Origin: Planctomycetota bacterium | GTDB taxonomy: Bacteria > Planctomycetota > UBA8108 > UBA1146 | DNA length: 64,000 bases | Reading direction: 5' to 3' | Assembly (NCBI GenBank): GCA_013911165.1 | Contig: JACETR010000006.1 | Span: 1 to 64,000, forward strand | Shown: positions 17,188 through 25,049 of the stretch, piece after piece | Layout of the letters: the number at the start of each line of letters is the position of its first letter | Position numbering within the stretch: the first letter of the stretch is position 1 | Notes under the pieces: model-generated | The model's database searches: none | What the model saw: the letters and a program-made list of their open reading frames with translations, nothing else | What the model was told of the DNA's origin: nothing | Made by a program: the position numbers and the translations under genes

Positions 17188-18837
17188 CTAGAGGCAGTCT
17201 GCTTCACAAGTCAGGGGGTCGTCCGTCGCATCGCTCCCACAAGAACCGTAAGGCTCAGGCAGTGGATCACCGGACACAAATAATGCGTCCAGCAGTGTAA
17301 TTGCGTCTGAGACGTTGAGGGCTCCATCGTCATTGGTGTCAGAAGAATCTTCGCAAGACGGTGCGTCAGTCCCGGGAATGAATAACCAGGCAAGAATCTG
17401 AATGGCATCTGCAATGTTGGCTGATCCAGACCCATCCACGTCGCCTCTTCTAAATTCGGAACTGGGCAATGGTGCTGCTCCGAGGGCTCCCATATCTGTC
17501 AATGTTCCATCCGCATCGAGGGGCAAGAGTGGATTGCCATTGTTCAAACAGGGTGACCCAGACTCGAGAGTGTAAATCCCATTTCCGGCATCTGTGAAAA
17601 GGGGATCCGCATCGATGCTGTCAACGGGAGTCACCGCCGTCGCTGACAGATTTTCTACACAGGAATAGGTCACCGAGGTTGATCCGGGAATTGCGACGAT
17701 ACTTCCACCCGCTCCCGCCATGACGATGCTCGAGTCGATGCGCACCGCTTCAATCCCTGAATTGTTGATACTGATGGCCTCGGCACTGCCAATATCGGTC
17801 AGGCCAAAAGTGCACTTTTCAATCAACAAATCGAGCGGGTTGAAGCTGATTGCCAGATGACTCCCGGCATTGGTTGCAAAATTATTGTGAAACACGCAAC
17901 CCCTGATGACCTGAGTTTCCTGATTGGACCCTGAATCGAGAAGAATCGCTCCGCCTGAACTCCCGCCCAGATTGTCCCTGAATACGGAGCTTTCTATCGT
18001 TGCTCGGGCTTGGTCAGAGATCACCACGGCTCCCCCAGAGATGGGTGAGCTGTTGTTCTCAAAGAGACAGTTCTGGATTTGGGCTTCCGAATCGAAATAA
18101 ATCCAAATCCCCCCCACAGCCAGATTTGAGGCGTTTCCAATCATTGTTGTTTCGCTGATAGTGATAGAACTCTCTTCACAGAGAATTCCACCAGCAACGA
18201 CTTCAGCAACATTGTTTTCAAAGTGACAGTTGAGTAGCGTCGCTTCCGCTGAATTGTTCAAACACATTCCGCCACCGGAATCTGCGGTGGAGTTGTTGCG
18301 AATTACCACGGAGTCCACCGTGACATTACCGAATGTGGGTCCTTCAATATGAATCCCTGCCCCAGAAGCAGCAGTGTTGTTTTCGATAATGCAATTTCGG
18401 ATTGTCGGATAGGAATTCATGATCAGGATTCCACCGCCGAGTAAACCGTTGGCAGTCTGGGTTCCCCCTCCTGATTGAATGGTGAAACCTTCGAGGGTTG
18501 CTCCTGAAATTTCTCCGGAAATGAAACTGACCACTGATCCATTTCCGCTTCCAACAAGGCGGGTCACTTCGGGGCCTTCACTGGAGCGAACGATGATGTT
18601 TTTTCCGTTGAAGTTGATCGGAGCCGGCCAATCCCCTGGAGAGACGATAATTTCATCTCCCTCAAGAGCCAGATCGATGGCGGTATTGATTTGGGGGACG
18701 TCTTGAGGGACCAGAATCTCCGCCGCATTGGCCATCCCCTGCCAGCACAGGGAAGCCCACACCACTGCCAACCGGGCGTATCCTGAAACGGATCTGGCCC
18801 AGTGATTCATGCATTGCCAATGGGTCTTTCCCGACAT
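17188..18837 (-). CDS. Secreted right-handed beta-helix protein with dockerin-like C-terminus
   Basis: Signal peptide (ARLAVVWASLCWQGMANA) then ILVPQDVPQINTAIDLALEGDEIIVSPG, the usual opening of parallel beta-helix proteins, and many helix turns of the type NCIIENNTA, NCHFENNVAE and VFRDNLGG. Such folds occur in pectate-lyase-like and adhesin-like surface proteins; no catalytic site can be named. The last 85 residues form a dockerin-like unit: FRRGDVDGSGSANIADAI, then DTNDDGALNVSDAITLLDALF, with two EF-hand-type Ca-binding loops, and a Cys-rich end closing with ADCL. The track start 18873 was moved to ATG 18837, which follows GGGAGGAAATAGG. The same tail ends two other secreted proteins in this window. 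Confidence 0.82.
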   Translation of the reverse strand: MSGKTHWQCMNHWARSVSGYARLAVVWASLCWQGMANAAEILVPQDVPQINTAIDLALEGDEIIVSPGDWPAPINFNGKNIIVRSSEGPEVTRLVGSGNGSVVSFISGEISGATLEGFTIQSGGGTQTANGLLGGGILIMNSYPTIRNCIIENNTAASGAGIHIEGPTFGNVTVDSVVIRNNSTADSGGGMCLNNSAEATLLNCHFENNVAEVVAGGILCEESSITISETTMIGNASNLAVGGIWIYFDSEAQIQNCLFENNSSPISGGAVVISDQARATIESSVFRDNLGGSSGGAILLDSGSNQETQVIRGCVFHNNFATNAGSHLAISFNPLDLLIEKCTFGLTDIGSAEAISINNSGIEAVRIDSSIVMAGAGGSIVAIPGSTSVTYSCVENLSATAVTPVDSIDADPLFTDAGNGIYTLESGSPCLNNGNPLLPLDADGTLTDMGALGAAPLPSSEFRRGDVDGSGSANIADAIQILAWLFIPGTDAPSCEDSSDTNDDGALNVSDAITLLDALFVSGDPLPEPYGSCGSDATDDPLTCEADCL

Positions 18838-18994
18838 CCTATTTCCTCCCAATAAAGTCACAGCAGGGCTCACCGGAGCTATAGAGGGAGCGAATAATTA
18901 CTCCCGAATGCCAGTCAGTCCATAAAATCCTGAATATCCGATAATGTTACAATTGGCACGATTGGGACTCCACCGCATTCCGGCCCAAACCCCA

Positions 18995-19016
18995 TTTTTT
19001 AGGCATGGCTAAAAAA
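18995..19016. promoter_or_regulatory. Probable MntR/DtxR-type operator before the metal ABC operon
   Basis: TTTTTTAGGCATGGCTAAAAAA is a 22-bp inverted repeat with only one mismatched pair (TTTTTTAG / CTAAAAAA arms, CATG centre). It resembles the TTTAGGC-type palindromes bound by DtxR/MntR repressors and lies about 58 bases before the ATG of the substrate-binding protein. The cognate regulator is probably the MntR-like protein encoded at 23346-24107. Confidence 0.7.
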
Positions 19017-19073
19017 AGATTTCGCCAAGGTTAAAACTTGATTCTGAAGGGCTTTGATTTGAAGATCGGGCCC

Positions 19074-20069
19074 ATGCGTAATTATCCGATTATTCGACAA
19101 GTTTCGGGCTCCCTGAGGCCACTGTGGCAGAAGGCCATTTTTTCATGCCTGCTTTTCGTGGTTCCTCTGGGGCTCCTCGCGCTGCCTGGTCTGGCTGGTT
19201 GCAAGGGCCCTGAACCGGAATCTTCCACCGACGTCCTGAAAATTTTGTGTACGACCGAGATGCTCGCTGAACCGGTACGCAGAATGGTGCCTCCGGAAAT
19301 CCAGGTTGAGCACCTCATGGGTAGTGGAGTCGATCCCCACCTTTACAAACCGACCCCCAAAGACCTGCGTAAAATCCTTCGTGCAGATCTGGTTTTCTAC
19401 CATGGACATCACCTCGAAGGTCGCATGTCAGAGATGCTGTCCCAGCTCGAAGAAAACTCACCCACCGTCAAGGCGATTGCCATCTGTGAGAAGGTTCCGG
19501 CAGGGGATCTGATTCTAGACGAATCCGGTACCGTCGATCCGCACTTTTGGCTCGATGTTCCCCTGTGGCTGAAAGTGTGTGCAAACCTCAAGTCGGCTTT
19601 GCTGGAGTCTGGACAACTGCCCGTTGAAGACTTGAACCGCAGGCACTCCGAATTGGTCTCGGACCTTGAGGCGTTGCATCAAAGCGTCCTTTCCACTCTT
19701 GCATCTATCCCACCGGCGAAAAGGGTTCTCGTCACAGCCCACGACGCTTTTGCCTATTTCGGAAACAGGTATGAGTTCGAAGTTCACGGGATTCAGGGCA
19801 TCAGTACTGAGTCGGAACCCTCACTGAAAAGAGTCAACCAACTGGTCGAATTGCTCAGTGAAAGAAAGATTCCTTCCATCTTTGTCGAATCAACTGTTCC
19901 GGAGCGAAATGTGCTCGCCCTGATCGAGGGCTGCCAAAAACTGGGGCACCAGCTGACCGTAGGTGGAAAACTTTACAGCGATGCTCCTGGTCCTCCTGAG
20001 AGTGGCGCAGACAGCTGGTCAAAAATGGTGAGACACAATGCCCAGACGATTGCTGAGGGTCTGAGATGA
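19074..20069 (+). CDS. Metal (Mn/Zn) ABC transporter substrate-binding lipoprotein
   Basis: Captures Mn2+ or Zn2+ outside the membrane and delivers it to the permeases encoded downstream. A hydrophobic leader ends in the lipobox LAGC, so the mature protein is a lipoprotein. The cluster A-I ligand segments are present: GSGVDPHLYKPTPKD, HGHHLEGRM, VDPHFWLDV, TAHDAFAYFGNRY and FVESTVPERN. The His-rich loop typical of ZnuA is absent, which with the adjacent MntR-type regulator leans toward Mn. The track start is a TTG at 19038; ATG 19074 gives a shorter charged N-region ahead of the leader and is preferred. ATGA overlap with the ATPase gene. Confidence 0.9.
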   Translation: MRNYPIIRQVSGSLRPLWQKAIFSCLLFVVPLGLLALPGLAGCKGPEPESSTDVLKILCTTEMLAEPVRRMVPPEIQVEHLMGSGVDPHLYKPTPKDLRKILRADLVFYHGHHLEGRMSEMLSQLEENSPTVKAIAICEKVPAGDLILDESGTVDPHFWLDVPLWLKVCANLKSALLESGQLPVEDLNRRHSELVSDLEALHQSVLSTLASIPPAKRVLVTAHDAFAYFGNRYEFEVHGIQGISTESEPSLKRVNQLVELLSERKIPSIFVESTVPERNVLALIEGCQKLGHQLTVGGKLYSDAPGPPESGADSWSKMVRHNAQTIAEGLR

Positions 20070-20857
20070 GCGAAACTGCCATTGAAATCCATGATCTGAC
20101 CATGGCTTACCGGGAGAAGCCGGTTTTGTGGGATATCGACGTAGAGATTCCCAAGGGCTCTCTCTGTGCTGTCGTCGGCCCCAATGGTGCTGGAAAAAGC
20201 ACGCTTCTGGGATGCGTTCTGGGAACCCACCAACCTGCCAATGGCTGGATCAAAATTTTTGACGTACCCAGTGACCGATCCGACGAACTGATCGGATTTG
20301 TTCCCCAACGTGAAAGTGTCGATTGGGATTTCCCGGTGCAGGTTCTCGACGTGGTCATGATGGGAACCTACCGCAGATTGGGTTGGTTTCGCTGGCCCGG
20401 GAAAGCGCAGAAAGACTGGGCAATGGAATGCCTTTCCGCTGTCGGAATGGCTGACCTTCACTCACGCCAAATCGGAGAACTTTCAGGTGGGCAACAACAA
20501 CGAGTCTTCATAGCAAGAGCACTCGCCCAAGACGCTAAAATCATCCTCATGGACGAGCCGTTCGCAGGTGTCGATGCCGCAACGGAAGAGACGATTCGAA
20601 CTGTTCTCGCAGATTTGAAAAAAGATGACCGAACTGTCGTCATCGTTCATCACGATCTGCAAACCATCGAAGATTACTTTGACCATGTCTTGCTGTTGAA
20701 CCTCAGGCTTGTTGCCGCTGGCCCCACAAAAACAACCTTTACCCGCGAAAACCTCCTTCGTACCTACGGTGGTCAATTGACCCTTCTGGATGAGGCAGCA
20801 GAAGCGGTCAGGAGAATCCGCTCAGGCCGGTCTGTCCGGAAATCGGGAGACCGCTAA
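20066..20857 (+). CDS. Metal (Mn/Zn) ABC transporter ATPase
   Basis: A 263-residue ATP-binding subunit of the MntB/ZnuC group. Walker A is GPNGAGKST, the Q-loop VPQRESVDWDFP with the RxxVDWxFP form is typical of Mn/Zn importers, the signature is LSGGQQQRVFIARAL, Walker B IILMDEPFAGVD and the switch His is in VIVHHDL. Overlaps the binding-protein gene upstream and the permease downstream (TAATG). It powers import through the two permeases that follow. Confidence 0.95.
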   Translation: MSETAIEIHDLTMAYREKPVLWDIDVEIPKGSLCAVVGPNGAGKSTLLGCVLGTHQPANGWIKIFDVPSDRSDELIGFVPQRESVDWDFPVQVLDVVMMGTYRRLGWFRWPGKAQKDWAMECLSAVGMADLHSRQIGELSGGQQQRVFIARALAQDAKIILMDEPFAGVDAATEETIRTVLADLKKDDRTVVIVHHDLQTIEDYFDHVLLLNLRLVAAGPTKTTFTRENLLRTYGGQLTLLDEAAEAVRRIRSGRSVRKSGDR

Positions 20858-22068
20858 TGCAGCCTAATACTCTGGTCGTCCTTCTGGGGACCACCACTCT
20901 TGGATTGTGTTGCGGATTGGTTGGAAGCCTGTTGCTCCTGCGAAAAAGAGCCCTCCTCGCCGATGCCCTGGCCCACTCCACTCTTCCTGGCATCGTTCTC
21001 GGGTTTTTGATCGCTGGCAGCCAATCCTATTGGGCCCTTGGCCTCGGAGCCTTGCTCACCACCCTGGTGGCGGCAGTTCTCGTTTCAAGGTTGCCGATCC
21101 TGACCCGCATTCGGCAGGACTCTGCCACGGCATCGATTCTGGGAATCTTTTTCGGCGCAGGGATTGCCTTGTTGAGCATTGCCCAACGATCAGGCCCCGG
21201 CGCATTTTCTGCAGGCCTGGATCACTTCCTCCTCGGACAGGCTGCCGGAATGCTTCAATCAGAAGCCATCACCCTGACTCTGTCAGCCGCTGTCGTGAGT
21301 TTCATCATGATCCTTCTCCACAAGGAGTTACTCGTCAGTTGTTTTGACAGTTCCTTTGGAAAAGGCATCGGAATGTCGATGGGGCGCGTCGACCTGCTGG
21401 TCATGTTGATTCTGGCAGTGACGATCGTCATCTCTCTGCCCGCAGTGGGTGTGGTTTTGACTGCCGCATTAATCGTCATCCCTCCGGCCACCGCAAGATT
21501 CTGGACCGACCGATTCAATCGTCTGCTCACTATCAGTGGAATGCTCGGTGCAATAGCTGGCGCTGCAGGAACACTCTTGAGCTCATTCAAAGTCGACCTT
21601 CCTACAGGCCCGGTCATCGTCATCTGTTCATCGACCCTGTTTTCCATTTCTCTGGTGGTGGCACCGCACAAGGGTCTATTGGGAAAACGCCTTCGCTGGA
21701 TTCAAAGAAAACAGCGCAGAGAAATGCAACGCATCCTGATTTTCCTCCATGAGAATTTGCACTCGGGAAACGACTTTGTCGCGAGAGAACGAATCCTGGC
21801 AGGATCACTGAATGCCAGTTCTTCGGCACTGAGACTGTGTATTCTCTCAGGGTATACAGAGATGGCAGGAACCCACGTACGATTGACCGCAGAAGGGATT
21901 CGCCGTGCAGAAAGATCCATCTCTGCAAGGGATCGCTGGATTCAATGGCTCGACAGTGAAGCAGAAATCGACAGAAATCTGATCGACCTTGATGAAGAAG
22001 ATATCGAAAAATTGCTCGATCGAAAATCAATGGAGATTCCACCTGTCGATAGAGGGGCAACCCTTTGA
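20857..22068 (+). CDS. Metal ABC transporter permease with DtxR-like C-terminal extension
   Basis: Residues 1 to about 285 are an ABC-3 family permease with about eight hydrophobic segments and the family pieces LLLRKRALLADALAHSTLPGI and PAVGVVLTAALIVIPPATA. It is then followed by an extra 110-residue cytoplasmic tail that reads like a winged helix of the DtxR/MntR type: RERILAGSLNASSSALRL, LSGYTEMAGTHVRLTAEG and IRRAERSISARDRW. Ordinary permeases of this family end near residue 285. The tail may sense metal or contact the ATPase; no function is shown. The start is the TAATG overlap with the ATPase gene. Confidence 0.88.
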   Translation: MQPNTLVVLLGTTTLGLCCGLVGSLLLLRKRALLADALAHSTLPGIVLGFLIAGSQSYWALGLGALLTTLVAAVLVSRLPILTRIRQDSATASILGIFFGAGIALLSIAQRSGPGAFSAGLDHFLLGQAAGMLQSEAITLTLSAAVVSFIMILLHKELLVSCFDSSFGKGIGMSMGRVDLLVMLILAVTIVISLPAVGVVLTAALIVIPPATARFWTDRFNRLLTISGMLGAIAGAAGTLLSSFKVDLPTGPVIVICSSTLFSISLVVAPHKGLLGKRLRWIQRKQRREMQRILIFLHENLHSGNDFVARERILAGSLNASSSALRLCILSGYTEMAGTHVRLTAEGIRRAERSISARDRWIQWLDSEAEIDRNLIDLDEEDIEKLLDRKSMEIPPVDRGATL

Positions 22069-23306
22069 TCGATATCTTCATGAACCCGGCTATGCTCGAC
22101 ATTCTTCTCGTTGCCATTCTGGCTGCGGTAACCTGTTCCATCGTCGGCGTACATTTGACCCTTCGAAACCGGGCCATGCTCGGCGATGCCATCGCCCATG
22201 GCGTTGTTCCTGGCTTGATCCTTGGTTTTATTTTTACGGGGAGTCGTGAAGTTGCGCCGATGTTTATCGGGGCCGTCATCGCTGCTCTGATCCTTTCCCT
22301 GATCGCTGACTGGCTAAAAGAACGTGCAGAGATGGATGGTGGAGCAGCGTTGGGAGTGGTCTTCACCACTCTTTTTTCCGGTGGCATCATCTTGATCGAA
22401 CTCTACACCCGGGAGATCGATCTGGATGCCAGCTGTGTTCTTCATGGCCTCATTGAGTTCACCCATTTCCAGCGGATGGAACTTTTCGGATGGTCCCTGC
22501 CCAGATCGATCGTCACCATTTCCATCGCACTCCTACTGAATCTCGGAGCTCTGCTGCTCTTCTGGAAGGAATGGAAAGTCTGTGCTTTTGATCCGAGCCT
22601 TGCGCGGTCCACCGGGTTACCGGTCCAGCTACTGGAAAGAGGGCTTCTGGTACTCGTGGCGATCACTGCTGTCTCCTGTTTCGAAGCCGTAGGATCGATC
22701 CTGGTAGTAGCGATGATTGCAGTCCCTCCGACGATTGCCGGAATTCTGTGTGACCGTTTTGGTTCGATGATCGCGGTCAGCGCTTTGACCGGTTTGATTT
22801 CAGCAGTGGCAGGAACACTCTCTGCCGTCTACGTGGTCGACTCGAATGTCCCCGGAATGATCGCACTGACCTCAGGCCTCCTGTTGGGAATCGCGGTCCT
22901 GCTTGCTCCCCAGAGAGGAATCCTGCCCGTAGCTTTCCGTCTGTATATGTGGCGAGTACGCGTTGCCAGAGAAGACCTGCTTGCGGACTCACTTCAGCTT
23001 TCGGAGAGCGATGAAAGACTGACCACTCCAAATTTGATCAGCACCACCGGATTCGCATGGATTCAACTGGTCATTGTCGGATTTATTCGTGATGGAAAGC
23101 CCAGAGGAAAAGGCAAACGCATAGCCAAAACACTGCTCAGAAAGAGAAGCCTGTGGCAACGATTTGCCTCTGAGCGATTGGGACTGCCACCCGATCACCT
23201 GGAGGGCCCTGCCCACAGGATTGAGCACCATCTGGACGAATCCCTGATGGTCATGCTCGAAGAAGAAGAGCGAACCGGCAAATCGAATCCGGAAACCGGT
23301 TCTTGA
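22065..23306 (+). CDS. Second metal ABC transporter permease with DtxR-dimerisation-like tail
   Basis: ABC-3 permease of 413 residues; VHLTLRNRAMLGDAIAHGVVPG and VGSILVVAMIAVPPTIAG are the family signatures. A cytoplasmic tail of about 115 residues follows and contains LWQRFASERLGLPPDHLEGPAHRIEHHLDESL, very like the metal-binding/dimerisation helix pair of DtxR proteins and like the matching stretch of the MntR encoded next door (WDRVDSEVERLEHSVSEDL). The start is a TTG at 22065 after GAGGGG, overlapping the upstream stop by 4 bases; ATG 22080 is a possible alternative. The operon ends here, tail to tail with mntR. Confidence 0.88.
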   Translation: MIDIFMNPAMLDILLVAILAAVTCSIVGVHLTLRNRAMLGDAIAHGVVPGLILGFIFTGSREVAPMFIGAVIAALILSLIADWLKERAEMDGGAALGVVFTTLFSGGIILIELYTREIDLDASCVLHGLIEFTHFQRMELFGWSLPRSIVTISIALLLNLGALLLFWKEWKVCAFDPSLARSTGLPVQLLERGLLVLVAITAVSCFEAVGSILVVAMIAVPPTIAGILCDRFGSMIAVSALTGLISAVAGTLSAVYVVDSNVPGMIALTSGLLLGIAVLLAPQRGILPVAFRLYMWRVRVAREDLLADSLQLSESDERLTTPNLISTTGFAWIQLVIVGFIRDGKPRGKGKRIAKTLLRKRSLWQRFASERLGLPPDHLEGPAHRIEHHLDESLMVMLEEEERTGKSNPETGS

Positions 23307-23345
23307 CCGATCCAAAGACCTTGCTGCTGGCAATCATGGTTCGCG

Positions 23346-24107
23346 TTATCCGACCCTGGTCACACTGATAGAACGTGCCAGCTTTCCACTGATGGCAAAG
23401 GCCGACTCTTGACCCGGCAACTTTAGAAGAACTGGCCCTCCTGCTGGCTCTCTCGATTCAACAGTGACGACAACTCCAGGACGAACCCCTCTTTCACCCA
23501 GCCAGTGCAATACTTCCGGAAGTGCGTCCTCTACTCGAACAATCTCCAGACTTGTGGCAAGTGGAGCCAAGTCCAAAAACAGATCTTGGCGCGTTGGCAA
23601 AACCCCTTGCCTGTCAGGAATCGGCGATCCATGGGGATCCCGATCTGGAAAACCGAGGGCCTCTTCCATGCGACAGATCAAATCTTCGCTGACTGAATGC
23701 TCCAGTCGCTCAACTTCAGAATCGACCCTGTCCCAGGGAACTCCGAGTATTTTTGAGAGGTATGTTTCAAGAATGCGATGTCGACGAACAGTCTGAACGG
23801 CCAGCATTCGACCTTCAGAAGTCAACCGAACGCCCCCATATCGTTTATGGTCCAGCCACCCACGATCACACAACTGTTGAACCATGCTCGTGGCAGAAGG
23901 TGGAGATACACCAACACGCTCTGCCACAAGGCCTGTAGGAATCCAATTGGAATCGTCATCCCCCGCAAGTTTCCAAATTGCCCGCAGATAGTTCTCTTCA
24001 GATTCGCTCGGCAAATACCCTCCGGAGTGAAAATTGGCTTCCGCTTTGGGACATACTGTGATGTCATTGGTTATTGTAACCGGAGACTGGTGTGGATTCG
24101 GCCCCAT
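23346..24107 (-). CDS. mntR: MntR/DtxR-family metal-dependent regulator
   Basis: Metal-responsive repressor expected to shut down the adjacent importer when Mn (or Fe) is plentiful. The winged helix covers SEENYLRAIWKL, WIPTGLVAERVGVSPPSATSMVQQL and GGVRLTSEGRMLA; the metal-binding dimerisation domain has RRHRILETYLSKILGVPW and ERLEHSVSEDLICRMEEALG; a C-terminal SH3/FeoA-like domain ends the protein. The ATG at 24107 has no Shine-Dalgarno; a TTG at 24014 just after GGAGGG would give MPSESEENYLRA, the usual family start, and is a serious alternative. An inverted repeat GGTTATTGTAACC (24069-24081) lies between the two. Confidence 0.9.
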   Translation of the reverse strand: MGPNPHQSPVTITNDITVCPKAEANFHSGGYLPSESEENYLRAIWKLAGDDDSNWIPTGLVAERVGVSPPSATSMVQQLCDRGWLDHKRYGGVRLTSEGRMLAVQTVRRHRILETYLSKILGVPWDRVDSEVERLEHSVSEDLICRMEEALGFPDRDPHGSPIPDRQGVLPTRQDLFLDLAPLATSLEIVRVEDALPEVLHWLGERGVRPGVVVTVESREPAGGPVLLKLPGQESAFAISGKLARSISVTRVG

Positions 24108-24178
24108 CAGTTCTGGCAGAATGATGACATGTGCATTGGCAAAATCAAATGCAGAGCCTGCACAGAAGGGATTTGACC

Positions 24179-24643
24179 ATGACTTCCGGAAACCCCCATT
24201 CGCAAAATCGATCAGTGGTTGACCTGAAGTATCATTTCAACACCACAGTCAAGGTTCGACTGCCCGAGACTGATGCCATGGGAATAGTTTTCCATGGAAA
24301 CTATTTCACTTACCTCGAAGTGGGCCGAGTCGAATATCTACTCAACCTGGGACTCGCAGAAGGATTGCGCCCAATCCGAGACTTTGAAAACGTTGTCGTC
24401 AACGCTCACCTTGATTTCAAATCACCTGCAAGACTTCACGATGTTCTCTCGATTGACGTCTGTACACAGGAGATCAGGCACAGTTCATTCACCTTTGCTG
24501 TCAGAATCCGTCACAAGAGCGAAAATCGCCTGATCGCCAGTGGTTGGACGACCCATTGTGCCATCGATGAAAACTTTAACCCGATCGAGGTTCCGGAGAG
24601 TTTTCGGTCCACCATTTCGAAGTACGAAGGTTGGGGGTCCTGA
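24179..24643 (+). CDS. Acyl-CoA thioesterase, 4-hydroxybenzoyl-CoA thioesterase/YbgC type
   Basis: Hotdog-fold thioesterase. The family opening VKVRLPETDAMGIVFHGNYFTYLEVGRVEYL is intact, including the Asp of the DAMG motif used in catalysis by YbgC-type enzymes. It is 154 residues from ATG 24179, which follows AGAAGGG; the track start at 24131 has a non-conserved extension. It is divergent from mntR. In other bacteria YbgC-type enzymes sit with tol-pal genes; none is present here. Followed immediately by a HIT-family gene. Substrate unknown. Confidence 0.85.
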   Translation: MTSGNPHSQNRSVVDLKYHFNTTVKVRLPETDAMGIVFHGNYFTYLEVGRVEYLLNLGLAEGLRPIRDFENVVVNAHLDFKSPARLHDVLSIDVCTQEIRHSSFTFAVRIRHKSENRLIASGWTTHCAIDENFNPIEVPESFRSTISKYEGWGS

Positions 24644-24645
24644 GG

Positions 24646-25041
24646 ATGGCGAGCATCTTTTCAAAAATCATCGCAGGTGAGATTCCCTGTCATGAAGTCT
24701 GGCAAGATGACGACCACTTGGCATTCATGGATATCCGTCCAGTTCAACCCGGACATTGCCTAGTGATCCCAAAGGAAGAAATCAGCCATGTGACGGATCT
24801 GTCGCCGGAAGCCCATGCCAAACTCTGGGCTGCGGTCCATCATGTTGCTGGAAAATTGAAGAAGGCCTCGGGGTGTGAGCGGGTGGTGTACATGGTCGTA
24901 GGGTGGGAAGTTCCCCACGTCCACGTACACCTGATTCCCACAAACTCTGCAGGAGATACCGGATTCCCGGATCCATGCGAGTTCGATCCGGCCCACTTCC
25001 CCGAATGGGCACAAAAGATCGGCTCAGCTCCCGCTTCCTGA
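24646..25041 (+). CDS. HIT-family nucleotide-binding protein
   Basis: A 131-residue histidine-triad protein; members hydrolyse AMP-NH2-type or dinucleotide substrates. The motif PHVHVHLIP is the HxHxHxx triad. The opening ASIFSKIIAGEIPCHEVWQDD matches Hint/HinT proteins, although the common zinc Cys is present only in the first position (IPCHEV). ATG 24646 begins two bases after the thioesterase stop and is downstream of its GGGGGTCCTGAGG. The C-terminus is slightly extended (DPAHFPEWAQKIGSAPAS). Convergent with the peptidase gene at 25050 with only 8 bases between the stops. Confidence 0.9.
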   Translation: MASIFSKIIAGEIPCHEVWQDDDHLAFMDIRPVQPGHCLVIPKEEISHVTDLSPEAHAKLWAAVHHVAGKLKKASGCERVVYMVVGWEVPHVHVHLIPTNSAGDTGFPDPCEFDPAHFPEWAQKIGSAPAS

Positions 25042-25049
25042 GTCAGTTC

